The translations under genes were made by a program, and so were the position numbers. From NCBI GenBank assembly GCA_920105625.2, contig OV050032.1, forward strand, positions 93,914,542-93,978,541: a stretch of DNA of 64,000 bases. Direction: 5' to 3'. The notes below the pieces were generated by a model that ran no database searches, had not been told where the DNA came from, and saw only the letters and a program-made list of their open reading frames with translations. Every line of letters begins with the position of its first letter. Position 1 is the first letter of the stretch. This DNA comes from Clusia tigrina (taxonomy: Eukaryota; Arthropoda; Insecta; Diptera; Clusiidae). Shown here piece after piece: positions 49,427 to 61,440 of this stretch.

Positions 49427-51237
49427 TTTGGGACTCAAGGGTAGCATAGCTTTGAGCGATATCTTAAATTGACAAGAGGCTCGAGTACTTTATTCTTACA
49501 AATTTCAAGGTTTTATGACACTCCAGTAAAAAGATACAAGCATTTGTATGTTGCAAACTTTGATAGGTGTAGGACGTACCGTATAGAAGTTAGGGCCAGT
49601 TGAAGTTTTATCCGTGTTTGATTTGGGACTCAATGGTAGCATAGCTTTGAGCGATAACTTAAATTGACAAGATGCTCGAGTACTTTATTGTTACAAAATT
49701 TCAAGGTTTTATGACGCTCCAGTAAAAAGTTACAAGCATTTGTATGTTGCAAACTTTGATAGGTGTAGGACGTACCGTAAAGAATTTAGGGGCGTTTGAA
49801 GTTTTATAAGTGTTTGATTTGGGACTCTAGGGTAGCATAGCTTTGAGCGATAACATAAATTGACAAGATGCTCGAGTACTTCATTGTTACAAAATTTCAT
49901 GGTTTTATGACGCTCCAGTAAAAAGATACAAGCATTTGTATGTTGCAAACTTTGATAGGTGTAGGACGTACCGTATAGAAGTTAGGGCCATTTGAAGTTT
50001 TATCAGTGTTTGATTTGGGACTCAAGGGTAGCATAGCTTTGAGCGATGCCTTAAATTGACAAGAGGCTCGGGTACTTTATTGTTACAAAATTTCAAGGTT
50101 TTATGACGCTCCAGTAAAAAGTTACAAGCATTTGTATGTTGCAAACTTTGATAGGTGTAGGACGTACCGTATAGAAGTTAGGGCCATTTGAAGTTTTTTC
50201 AGTGTTTGATTTGGGACTCAAGGGTAGCATAGCTTTGAGCGAGGGCTTAAATTGATAAGATGCTCGAGTACTTTATTGTTACTAAATTTCAAGGTTTTAT
50301 GACGCTCCAGTAAAAAGTTACAAGCATTTGTATGTTGCAAACTTTGATAGGTGTAGGACGTACCGTAAAGAAGTTAGGGCCATTTGAAGTTTTATCAGTG
50401 TTTGATTTGGGACTCTAGGGTAGCATAGCTTTGAGCGATAGCTTAAATTGACAAGATGCTCGAGTACTTTATTGTAACAAAATTTCAAGGTTTTATGACG
50501 CTCCAGTAAAAAGTTACAAGCATTTGTATGTTGCAAACTTTGATAGGTGTAGGACGTACCGTATAGAACTTAGAGCCATTTGAAGTTTTATCAGTATTTG
50601 ATTTGTGAGTCAAGGGTAGCATAGCTTTGAGCGATGTCTTAAATTGACAAGAGGCTCGAGTACTTTATTGTTACAAAATTTCAAGGTTTTATGACGCTCC
50701 GGAAAAAAGATACAAGCATTTGCATGTTGCAAACGTTGATAGGTGTAGGACGTACCGTATAGAAGTTAGGGCCATTTGAAGTTTTATCCGTGTTTGATTT
50801 GGGACTCAATGGTAGCATAGCTTTGAGCGATAACTTAAATTGACAAGATGCTCGAGTACTTCATTGTTACAAAATTTCAAGGTTTTATGACGCTCCAGTA
50901 AAAAGATACAAGCATTTGTATGTTGCAAACTTTGATAGGTGTAGGACGTACCGTATAGAAGTTAGGGGCGTTTGAAGTTTTATCAGTGTTTGATTTGGGA
51001 CTCTAGGGTAGCATAGCTTTGAGCGATAACTTAAATTGACAAGATGCTCGAGTACTTCATTGTTACAAAATTTCAAGGTTTTATGACGCTCCAGTAAAAA
51101 GATACAAGCATTTGTATGTTGCAAACTTTGATAGGTGTAGGACGTACCGTAAAGAAGTTAGGGGCGTTTGAAGTTTTATCAGTGTTTGATTTGGGACTCA
51201 AGGGTAGCATAGCTTTGAGCGATAACTTAAATTGACA
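49427..51237 (+). repeat. 13-monomer repeat in the right part, copy 2
   Basis: Second copy of 46880-48690. Private differences by eye include gccagttgaag near 49596, tttataagtg near 49805, ttgtgagtc near 50604 and gatgtctt near 50635. A third version lies at about 56.3-57.9 kb (offset 6662 bp from this one, 34 x 196 minus 2). Confidence 0.87.
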
Positions 51238-51689
51238 AGATGCTCGAGTACTTCATTGTTACAAAATCTCAAGGTTTTATGACGCTCCAGTAAAAAGATA
51301 CAAGCATTTGTATGTTGCAAACTTTGATAGGTGTAGGACGTACCGTATAGAAGTTAGGGCCCTTTGAAGTTTTATCAGTGTTTGATTTGGGACTCTAGGG
51401 TAGCATAGCTTTGAGCGATGGCTTAAATTGACAAGAGGCTCGAGTACTTTATTGTTACAAAATTTCAAGGTTTTATGACGCTCCAGTAAAAAGTTACAAG
51501 CATTTGTATGTTGCAAACTTTGATAGGTGTAGGACGTACCGTAAAGAAGTTAGGGGCGTTTGAAGGTTTATCAGTGTTTGATTTGGGACTCAAGGGTAGC
51601 ATAGCTTTGAGCGATAGCTTAAATTGACAAGAGGCTCGAGTACTTTATTGTTACAAAATTTCAAGGTTTTATGACGCTCCAGTAAAAAG

Positions 51690-53061
51690 TTACAAGCATT
51701 TGTATGATGCAAACTTTGATAGGTGTAGGACGTACCGTAAAGAAGTAAGGGGCGTTTGAAGTTTTATCAGTGTTTGATTTGGGACTCTAGGGTAGCATAG
51801 CTTTGAGCGATAACTTAAATTGACAAGATGCTTGAGTACTTCATTGTTACAAAATTTCAAGGTTTTATGACGCTCCAGTAAAAAGATACAAGCATTTGTA
51901 TGTTGCAAACTTTGATAGGTGCAGGACGTACCGTATAGAAGTTAGGGCCATTTGAAGTTTTATCAGTGTTTGATTTGGGACTCTAGGGTAGCATAGCTTT
52001 GAGCGATGGCTTAAATTGACAAGAGGCTCGAGTACTTTATTGTTACAAAATTTCAAGGTTTTATGACGCTCCAGTAAAAAGTTACAAGCATTTGTATGTT
52101 GCAAACTTTGATAGGTGTAAGACGTACCGTATAGAAGGTAGGGCCATTTGAAGTTTTATCAGTGTTTGATTTGGGACTCTAGGGTAGGATAGCTTTGAGC
52201 GATGGCTTAAATTGACAAGAGGCTCGTGAACTTTATTGTTACAAAATTTCAAGGTTTTATAACGCTCCAGTAAAAAGATACAAGCAATTGTATGTTGCAA
52301 ACTTGGATATGTGTAGGACGTACCGTATAGAAGTTAGGGCCATTTGAAGTTTTATCAGTGTTTGATTTGGGACTCAAGGGTAGCATAGCTTTGAGCGAGG
52401 GCTTAAATTGACAAGATGCTCGAGTACTTTATTGTTACAAAATTTCAAGGTTTTATGACGCTCCAGTAAAAAGTTACAAGCATTTGTATGTTGCAAACTT
52501 TGATAGGTCTAGGACGTACCGTAAAGAAGTTAGGGCCATTTGAAGTTTTATCAGTGTTTGATTTGGGACCCTAGGGTAGCATAGCTTTGAGCGATAGCTT
52601 AAATTGACAAGATGCTCGAGTACTTTATTGTTACAAAATTTCAAGGTTTTATGACGCTCCAGTAAAAAGTTACAAGCATTTGTATGTTGCAAACTTTGAT
52701 AGGTATAGGACGTACCGTATAGAACTTAGAGCCATTTGAAGTTTTATCAGTGTTTGATTTGGGACTCAAGGGTAGCATAGCTTTGAGCGATGGCTTAAAT
52801 TACCAAGAGGCTCGAGTACTTTATTGTTACAAAATTTCAAGATTTTATGACGCTCCGGTAAAAAGATACAAGCATTTGTATGTTGCAAACTTTGATAGGT
52901 GTAGGACGTACCGTATAGAAGTTAGGGCCATTTGAAGTTTTATCAGTGTTTGATTTGGGACTCAATGGTAGCATAGCTTTGAGCGAAAACTTAAATTGAC
53001 AAGATGCTCGAGTACTTTATTGTTACAAAATTTCAAGGTTTTATGACGCTCCAGTAAAAAG
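51690..53061 (+). repeat. 7-monomer tandem duplication, copy 1 (1372 bp)
   Basis: The unit is repeated at 53062-54433 at an offset of exactly 1372 bp (7 x 196). Shared private markers are tgtatgatgc (51701/53073), ggtgcagg, gtgtaagacg, gaaggtagggcc, ttataacg, ggtctagg, ggtatagg, attaccaag and tcaagatttt. This copy has the standard ctccag, ggactc and caagatg at three sites where copy 2 has changed, and private changes such as ggatatgtg and gcgaaaac. Confidence 0.92.
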
Positions 53062-54433
53062 TTACAAGCATTTGTATGATGCAAACTTTGATAGGTGTAG
53101 GACGTACCGTAAAGAAGTTAGGGGCGTTTGAAGTTTTATCAGTGTTTGATTTGGGACTCTAGGGTAGCATAGCTTTGAGCGATAACTTAAATTGACAAGA
53201 TGCTTGAGTACTTCATTGTTACAAAATTTCAAGGTTTTATGACGCTCCAGTAAAAAGATACAAGCATTTGTATGTTGCAAACTTTGATAGGTGCAGGACG
53301 TACCGTATAGAAGTTAGGGCCATTTGAAGTTTTATCAGTGTTTGATTTGGGACTCTAGGGTAGCATAGCTTTGAGCGATGGCTTAAATTGACAAGAGGCT
53401 CGAGTACTTTATTGTTACAAAATTTCAAGGTTTTATGACGCTCCAGTAAAAAGTTACAAGCATTTGTATGTTGCAAACTTTGATAGGTGTAAGACGTACC
53501 GTATAGAAGGTAGGGCCATTTGAAGTTTTATCAGTGTTTGATTTGGGACTCTAGGGTAGGATAGCTTTGAGCGATGGCTTAAATTGACAAGAGGCTCGTG
53601 AACTTTATTGTTACAAAATTTCAAGGTTTTATAACGCTCCAGTAAAAAGATACAAGCAATTGTATGTTGCAAACTTGGATAGGTGTAGGACGTACCGTAT
53701 AGAAGTTAGGGCCATTTGAAGTTTTATCAGTGTTTGATTTGGGACTCAAGGGTAGCATAGCTTTGAGCGAGGGCTTAAATTGACAAGCTGCTCGAGTACT
53801 TTATTGTTACAAAATTTCAAGGTTTTATGACGCTCCAGTAAAAAGTTACAAGCATTTGTATGTTGCAAACTTTGATAGGTCTAGGACGTACCGTAAAGAA
53901 GTTAGGGCCATTTGAAGTTTTATCAGTGTTTGATTTGGGACCCTAGGGTAGCATAGCTTTGAGCGATAGCTTAAATTGACAAGATGCTCGAGTACTTTAT
54001 TGTTACAAAATTTCAAGGTTTTATGACGCTCTAGTAAAAAGTTACAAGCATTTGTATGTTGCAAACTTTGATAGGTATAGGACGTACCGTATAGAACTTA
54101 GAGCCATTTGAAGTTTTATCAGTGTTTGATTTGGAACTCAAGGGTAGCATAGCTTTGAGCGATGGCTTAAATTACCAAGAGGCTCGAGTACTTTATTGTT
54201 ACAAAATTTCAAGATTTTATGACGCTCCGGTAAAAAGATACAAGCATTTGTATGTTGCAAACTTTGATAGGTGTAGGACGTACCGTATAGAAGTTAGGGC
54301 CATTTGAAGTTTTATCAGTGTTTGATTTGGGACTCAATGGTAGCATAGCTTTGAGCGATAACTTAAATTGACAAGATGCTCGAGTACTTTATTGTTACAA
54401 AATTTCAAGGTTTTATGACGCTCCAGTAAAAAG
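53062..54433 (+). repeat. 7-monomer tandem duplication, copy 2 (1372 bp)
   Basis: It carries the shared set of copy 1 plus new changes: caagctgctcg near 53788, ctctagtaaaaag near 54030 and ttggaactc near 54133. These new changes are all inherited by the four-monomer copy that follows, so it is the parent of that copy. Confidence 0.92.
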
Positions 54434-55217
54434 TTACAAGCATTTGTATGTTGCAAACTTTGATAGGTGTAGGACGTACCGTAAAGAAGTTAGGGGCGTT
54501 TGAAGTTTTATCAGTGTTTGATTTGGGACTCTAGGGTAGCATAGCTTTGAGCGATAACTTAAATTGACAAGCTGCTCGAGTACTTTATTGTTACAAAATT
54601 TCAAGGTTTTATGACGCTCCAGTAAAAAGTTACAAGCATTTGTATGTTGCAAACTTTGATAGGTCTAGGACGTACCGTAAAGAAGTTAGGGCCATTTGAA
54701 GTTTTATCAGTGTTTGATTTGGGACCCTAGGGTAGCATAGCTTTGAGCGATAGCTTAAATTGACAAGATGCTCGAGTACTTTATTGTTACAAAATTTCAA
54801 GGTTTTATGACGCTCTAGTAAAAAGTTACAAGCATTTGTATGTTGCAAACTTTGATAGGTATAGGACGTACCGTATAGAACTTAGAGCCATTTGAAGTTT
54901 TATCAGTGTTTGATTTGGAACTCAAGGGTAGCATAGCTTTGAGCGATGGCTTAAATTACCAAGAGGCTCGAGTACTTTATTGTTACAAAATTTCAAGATT
55001 TTATGACGCTCCGGTAAAAAGATACAAGCATTTGTATGTTGCAAACTTTGATAGGTGTAGGACGTACCGTATAGAAGTTAGGGCCATTTGAAGTTTTATC
55101 AGTGTTTGATTTGGGACTCAATGGTAGCATAGCTTTGAGCGATAACTTAAATTGACAAGATGCTCGCGTACTTTATTGTTACAAAATTTCAAGGTTTTAT
55201 GACGCTCCAGTAAAAAG
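54434..55217 (+). repeat. 4-monomer duplication derived from 7-mer copy 2 (784 bp)
   Basis: The series ggtctagg, gaccctaggg, ctctagtaaaaag, ggtatagg, gaacttagagcc, ttggaactc, attaccaag and tcaagatttt of 53.8-54.3 kb recurs exactly 784 bp (4 x 196) later. The junction monomer joins a gataac left half to the caagctg right half, so the exchange lies between 54558 and 54572, inside cttaaattgacaag. Confidence 0.92.
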
Positions 55218-56391
55218 TTACAAGCATTTGTATGTTGCAAACTTTGATAGGTGTAGGACGTACCGTAAAGAAGTTAGGGGCGTTTGAAGTTTTATCAGTG
55301 TTTGATTTGGGACTCTAGGGTAGCATAGCTTTGAGCGATAACTTAAATTGACAAGATGCTCGAGTACTTCATTGTTACAAAATTTCAAGGTTTTATGACG
55401 CTCCAGTAAAAAGTTACAAGCATTTGTATGTTGCAAACTTTGATAGGTGTAGGACGTACCGTATAGAAGTTAGAGCCATTTGAAATTATATCAGTGTTTG
55501 ATTTGGGACTCAAATGTAGCATAGCTTTGAGCGATATCTTAAATTGACAAGAGGCTCGAGTACTTTATTCTTACAAATTTCAAGGTTTTATGACGCTCCA
55601 GTAAAAAGATACAAGCATTTGTATGTTGCAAACTTTGATAGGTGTAGGACGTACCGTATAGAAGTTAGGGCCATTTGAAGTTTTATCAGTGTTTGATTTG
55701 GGACTCAATGGTAGCATAGCTTTGAGCGATAACTTAAATTGACAAGATGCTCGAGTACTTTATTGTTACAAAATTTCAAGGTTTTATGACGCTCCAGTAA
55801 AAAGTTACAAGCATTTGTATGTTGCAAACTTTGATAGGTGTAGGACGTACCGTAAAGAAGTTAGGGGCGTTTGAAGTTTTATCAGTGTTTGATTTGGGAC
55901 TCTAGGGTAGCATAGCTTTGAGCGATAGCTTAAATTGACAAGATACTCGAGCACTTTATTGTTACAAAATTTCAAGGTTTTATGACGCTCCAGTAAAAAG
56001 TTACAAGCATTTGTATGTTGCAAACTTTGATAGGTGTAGGACGTACCGTATAGAAGTTAGAGCCATTTGAAATTATATCAGTGTTTGATTTGGGACTCAA
56101 ATGTAGCATAGCTTTGAGCGATATCTTAAATTGACAAGAGGCTCGAGTACTTTATTCTTACAAATTTCAAGGTTTTATGACGCTCCAGTAAAAAGATACA
56201 AGCATTTGTATGTTGCAAACTTTGATAGGTGTAGGACGTACCGTATAGAAGTTAGGGCCATTTGAAGTTTTATCCGTGTTTGATTTGGGACTCAATGGTA
56301 GCATAGCTTTGAGCGATAACTTAAATTGACAAGATGCTCGAGTACTTTATTGTTACAAAATTTCGAGGTTTTATGACGCTCCAGTAAAAAG
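55218..56391 (+). repeat. 3-monomer tandem duplication (2 x 587 bp)
   Basis: The strings gccatttgaaattatatcag, ctcaaatgtagc, gcgatatc and ttcttacaaatttc at about 55.47-55.58 kb recur 587 bp later (gatatc at 55533 and 56120; 3 x 196 minus 1). The second copy is followed by tttatccgtg, the first by tttatcagtg. Confidence 0.88.
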
Positions 56392-58570
56392 TTACAAGCA
56401 TTTGTATGTTGCAAACTTTGATAGGTGTAGGACGTACCGTAAAGAATTTTGGGGCGTTTGAAGTTTTATCAGTGTTTGATTTGGGACTCTAGGGTAGCAT
56501 AGCTTTGAGCGATAACATAAATTGACAAGATGCTCGAGTACTTCATTGTTACAAAATTTCATGGTTTTATGACGCTCCAGTAAAAAGTTACAAGCATTTG
56601 TATGTTGCAAACTTTGATAGGTGTAGGACGTACCGTATAGAAGTTAGGGCCATTTGAAGTTTTATCAGTGTTTGATTTGGGACTCAAGGGTAGCATAGCT
56701 TTGAGCGATGGCTTAAATTGACAAGAGGTTCGGGTACTTTATTGTTACAAAATTTCAAGGTGTTATGACGCTCCAGTAAAAAGTTACAAGCATTTGTATG
56801 TTGCAAACTTTGATAGGTGTAGGACGTACCGTATAGAAGTTAGGGCCATTTGAAGTTTTATCAATGTTTGATTTGGGACTCAAGGGTAGCATAGCTTTGA
56901 GCGAGGGCTTAAATTGACAAGATGCTCGAGTACTTTATTGTTACTAAATTTCAAGGTTTTATGACGCTCCAGTAAAAAGTTACAAGCATTTTTATGTTGC
57001 AAACTTTGATAGGTGTAGGACGTACCGTAAAGAAGTTAGGGCCATTTGAAGTTTTATCAGTGTTTGATTTGGGACTCTAGGGTAGCATAGCTTTGAGCGA
57101 TAGCTTAAATTGACAAGATGCTCGAGTACTTTATTGTTACAAAATTTCAAGGTTTTATGACGCTCCAGTAAAAAGTTACAAGCATTTGTATGTTGCAAAC
57201 TTTGATAGGTGTAGGACGTACCGTATAGAACTTAGAGCCATTTGAAGTTTTATCAGTATTTGATTTGGGACTCAAGGGTAGCATAGCTTTGAGCGATGGC
57301 TTAAATTGACAAGAGGCTCGAGGACTTTATTGTTACAAAATTTCAAGGTTTTATGACGCTCCGGTAAAAAGATACAAGCATTTGTATGTTGCAAACTTTG
57401 ATAGGTGTAGGGCGTACCGTATAGAAGTTAGGGCCATTTGAAGTTTTATCCGTGTTTGATTTGGGACTCAATGGTAGCATAGCTTTGAGCGATAACTTAA
57501 ATTGACAAGATGCTCGAGTACTTCATTGTTACAAAATTTCAAGGTTTTATGACGCTCCAGTAAAAAGATACAAGCATTTGTATGTTGCAAACTTTGATAG
57601 GTGTAGGACGTACCGTATAGAAGTTAGGGGCGTTTGAAGTTTTATCAGTGTTTGATTTGGGACTCTAGGGTAGCATAGCTTTGAGCGATAACTTAAATTG
57701 ACAAGATGCTCGAGTACTTCATTGTTACAAAATTTCAAGGTTTTGTGACGCTCCAGTAAAAAGATACAAGCATTTGTATGTTGCAAACTTTGATAGGTGT
57801 TGGACGTACCGTAAAGAAGTTAGGGGCGTTTGAAGTTTTATCAGTGTTTGATTTGGGACTCAAGGGTAGCATAGCTTTGAGCGATAACTTAAATTGACAA
57901 GATGCTCGAGTACTTCATTGTTACAAAATTTCAAGGTTTTATGACGCTCCAGTAAAAAGATACAAGCATTTGTATGTTGCAAACTTTGATAGGTGTAGGA
58001 CGTACCGTAAAGAAGTTAGGGGCGTTTGAAGTTTTATCAGTGTTTGATTTGGGACTCAAGGGTAGCATAGCTTTGAGCGATAGCTTAAATTGACAAGATG
58101 CTCGAGTACTTTATTGTTACAAAATTTCAAGGTTTTATGACGCTCCAGTAAAAAGTTACAAGCATTTGTATGTTGCAAACTTTGATAGGTGTAGGACGTA
58201 CCGTAAAGAAGTTAGGGGCGTTTGAAGGTTTATCAGTGTTTGATTTGGGACTCAAGGGTAGCATAGCTTTGAGCGATAGCTTAAATTGACAAGATGCTCG
58301 AGTACTTTATTGTTACAAAATTTCAAGGTTTTATGACGCTCCAGTAAAAAGTTACAAGCATTTGTATGATGCAAACTTTGATAGGTGTAGGACGTACCGT
58401 AAAGAAGTTAGGGGCGTTTGAAGTTTTATCAGTGTTTGATTTGGGACTCTAGGGTAGCATAGCTTTGAGCGATAACTTAAATTGACAAGATGCTTGAGTA
58501 CTTCATTGTTACAAAATTTCAAGGTTTTATGACGCTCCAGTAAAAAGATACAAGCATTTGTATGTTGCAA
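56392..58570 (+). repeat. Third 13-mer copy, offset 6662 bp from 49.7-51.9 kb
   Basis: Monomers with gaattttgggg (gaatttagggg at 47.2 and 49.8 kb), tttcatgg, gaacttagagcc with cagtatttg, the recombinant gtatagaagttaggggcg near 57613, and tgtatgatgc near 58363 match 49730-51908 at a constant 6662 bp (34 x 196 minus 2). One monomer near 57.96 kb differs in type from its counterpart. Confidence 0.82.
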
Positions 58571-60359
58571 ACTTTGATAGGTGTAGGACGTACCGTATAG
58601 AAGTTAGAGCCATTTGAAGTTTTATCAGTGTTTGATTTGGGACTCAAGGGTAGCATAGCTTTGAGCGATGGCTTAAATTGACAAGAGGCTCGAGTACTTT
58701 ATTCTTACAAATTTCAAGGTTTTATGACGCTCCAGTAAAAAGATACAAGCATTTGTATGTTGCAAACTTTGATAGGTGTAGGACGTACCGTATAGAAGTT
58801 AGGACCATTTGAAGTTTTATCCGTGTTTGATTTGGGACTCAATGGTAGCATAGCTTTGAGCGATGGCTTAAGTTGACAAGAGGCTCGGGTACTTTATTGT
58901 TACAAAATTTCAAGGTTTTATGACGCTCCAGTAAAAAGTTACAAGCATTTGTATGTTGCAAACTTTGATAGGTGTAGGACGTACCGTAAATAAGTTAGGG
59001 GCGTTTGAAGTTTTATCAGTGTTTGATTTGGGACTCTAGGGTAGCATAGCTTTGAGCGATAACATAAATTGACAAGATGCTCGAGTACTTCATTGTTACA
59101 AAATTTCAAGGTTTTATGACGCTCCAGTAAAAAGATACAAGCATTTGTATGTTGCAAACTTTGATAGGTGTAGGACGTACCGTATAGAAGTTAGGGCCAT
59201 TTGAAGTTTTATCAGTGTTTGATTTGGGACTCAAGGGTAGCATAGCTTTGAGCGATGGCTTAAGTTGACAAGAGGCTCGGGTACTTTATTGTTACAAAAT
59301 TTCAAGGTTTTATGACGCTCCAGTAAAAAGTTACAAGCATATGTATGTTGCAAACTTTGATAGGTGTAGGACGTACCGTATAGAAGTTAGGGCCATTTGA
59401 AGTTTTATCAGTGTTTGATTTGGGACTCAAGGGTAGCATAGCTTTGAGCGAGGGCTTAAATTGACAAGATGCTCGAGTACTTTATTGTTACTAAATTTCA
59501 AGGTTTTATGACGCTCCAGTAAAAAGTTACAAGCATTTGTATGTTGCAAACTATGATAGGTGTAGGACGTACCGTAAAGAAGTTAGGGCCATTTGAAGTT
59601 TTATCAGTGTTTGATTTGGGACTCTAGGGTAGCATAGCTTTGAGCGATAGCTTAAATTGACAAGATGCTCGAGTACTTTATTGTTACAAAATTTCAAGGT
59701 TTTATGACGCTCCAGTGAAAAGTTACAAGCATTTGTTTGTTGCAAACTTTGATAGGTGTAGGACGTACCGTATAGAACTTAGAGCCATTTGAATTTTTAT
59801 CAGTATTTGAGTTGGGACTCAAGGGTAGCATAGCTTTGAGCGATGGCTTAAATTGACAAGATGCTCGAGTACTTCATTGTTACAAAATTTCAAGGTTTTA
59901 TGACGCTCCAGTAAAAAGATACAAGCATTTGTATGTTGCAAACTTTGATAGGTGTAGAACGTACCGTATAGAAGTTAGGGCCATTTGAAGTTTTATGAGT
60001 GTTTGATTTAAGACTCTAGGGTAGCATAGCTTTGAGCGATGGCTTAAATTGACAAGAGGCTCGAGTACTTTATTGTTACAAAATTTCAAGGTTTTATGAC
60101 GCTCCAGTGAAAAGTTACAAGCATTTGTATGTTGCAAACTTTGATAGGTGTAGGACGTACCGTAAAGAAGTTAAGGGCGTTTGAAGTTTTATCAGTGTTT
60201 GATTTGGGACTCAAGGGTAGCATAGCTTTGAGCGATAGCTTAAATTGACAAGATGCTCGTGTACTTTATTGTTACAAAATTTCAAGGTTTTATGACGCTC
60301 CAGTAAAAAGTTACAAGCATTTGTATGTTGCAAACGTTGATAGGTGTAGGACGTACCGT
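58571..60359 (+). repeat. Fourth 13-mer relative, offset 2547 bp from 56.0-57.8 kb
   Basis: The cataaattg/cttcatt monomer ending at 59157 lies 2547 bp after the one ending at 56610, and the monomer ending at 59745 lies 2547 bp after 57198. Private changes include catatgtatg near 59339, tgtttgttgc near 59735, gaatttttatc near 59791, gagttggg near 59809 and gatttaagactc near 60005. This copy therefore looks more diverged. Confidence 0.75.
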
Positions 60360-60980
60360 AAAAAGTTAGGGGCGTTTGAAGTTTTATCAGTGTTTGATTT
60401 GGGACTCTAGGGTAGCATAGCTTTGAGCGATAACTTAAATTGACAAGATGCTTGAGTACTTCATTGTTACAAAATTTCAAGGTTCTATGATGCTCCAGTA
60501 AAAAGATACAAGCATTCGTATGTTGCAAACTTTGATAGGTGTAGGACGTACCGTATAGAAGTTAGGGCCATTTGAAGTTTTATCAGTGTTTGATTTGGGA
60601 CTCTAGGGTAGCATGGCTTTGAGCGATGGCTTAAATTGACAAGAGGCTCGAGTACTTTATTGTTACAAAATTTCAAGGTTTTATGACGCTCCAGTAAAAA
60701 GATACAAGCAATTGTATGTTGCAAACTTTGATAGGTGTAGGACGTACCGTATAGAAGTTAGGGCCATTTGAAGTTTTATCAGTGTTTGATTTGGGACTCA
60801 AGGGTAGCATAGCTTTGAGCGAGGGCTTAAATTGACAATATGGTCGAGTACTTTATTGTTACAAAATTTCAAGGTTTTATGACGCTCCAGTAAAAAGTTA
60901 CAAGCATTTGTATGTTGCAAACTTTGATAGGTGTAGGACGTACCGTACAGAAGTTAGGGCCATTTGAAGTTTTATCAGTG
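60360..60980 (+). repeat. Segment repeated at the right end (offset 3069 bp)
   Basis: The strings gcttgagtacttc, ggttctatgatgctcc (60481/63550), cattcgtatg, gcatggc, caattgtatgttgc and gacaatatggtcgag (60836/63905) recur 3069 bp later (16 x 196 minus the 67-bp deletion between them). A private one-base deletion near 60360 (gtaaaaagttagg) makes one monomer 195 bp. Confidence 0.88.
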
Positions 60981-61379
60981 TTTTATTTGGGACTCTAGGG
61001 TAGCATAGCTTTGAGCGATAACTTAAATTGACAAGATGCTCGAGTACGTCATTGTTACAAAATTTCAAGGTTTTATGACGCTCCAGTAAAAAGATACAAG
61101 CATTTGTATGTTGCAAACTTTGATAGGTGTAGGACGTACCGTATAGAAGTTAGGGCCATTTGAAGTTTTATCAGTGTTTGATTTGGGACTCTAGGCTAGC
61201 ATAGCTTTGAGCGATGGCTTAAATTGACAAGAGGGTCGAGTACTTTATTGTTACAAAATTTCAAGGTTTTATGACGCTCCAGTAAAAAGTTACAAGCATT
61301 TGTATGTTGCAAACTTTGATAGATGTAGGACGTACCGTAAAGAAGTTAGGGGCGTTTGAAGTTTTATCAGTGTTTGATT

Positions 61380-61440
61380 TGGGACTCAAGGGTAGCATAG
61401 CTTTGAGCCAGTAAAAAGTTACAAGCATTTGTATGTTGCA
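61380..61440 (+). repeat. Truncated monomer, 67-bp out-of-phase deletion
   Basis: The sequence reads tagcatagctttgagc and then directly cagtaaaaagttac, with the junction at 61408/61409. Monomer positions 132-196 and 1-2 are missing, 67 bases. Only one base (c) of junction homology is visible. This is the only large departure from the 196-bp register in the window. Confidence 0.95.

Noticed and set aside
60211..60528. Longest open frame, 105 codons on the reverse strand
   Set aside because: It is long only because a single-base deletion near 60360 makes that monomer 195 bp, a multiple of three, so the frame continues into a second unit. It is the same satellite translated twice, in one location.
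61380..61440. Recombination hot spot or attachment site at the 67-bp deletion
   Set aside because: It is a single event with one base of homology and no recognisable core site or flanking element; a chance repair junction is the simpler reading.
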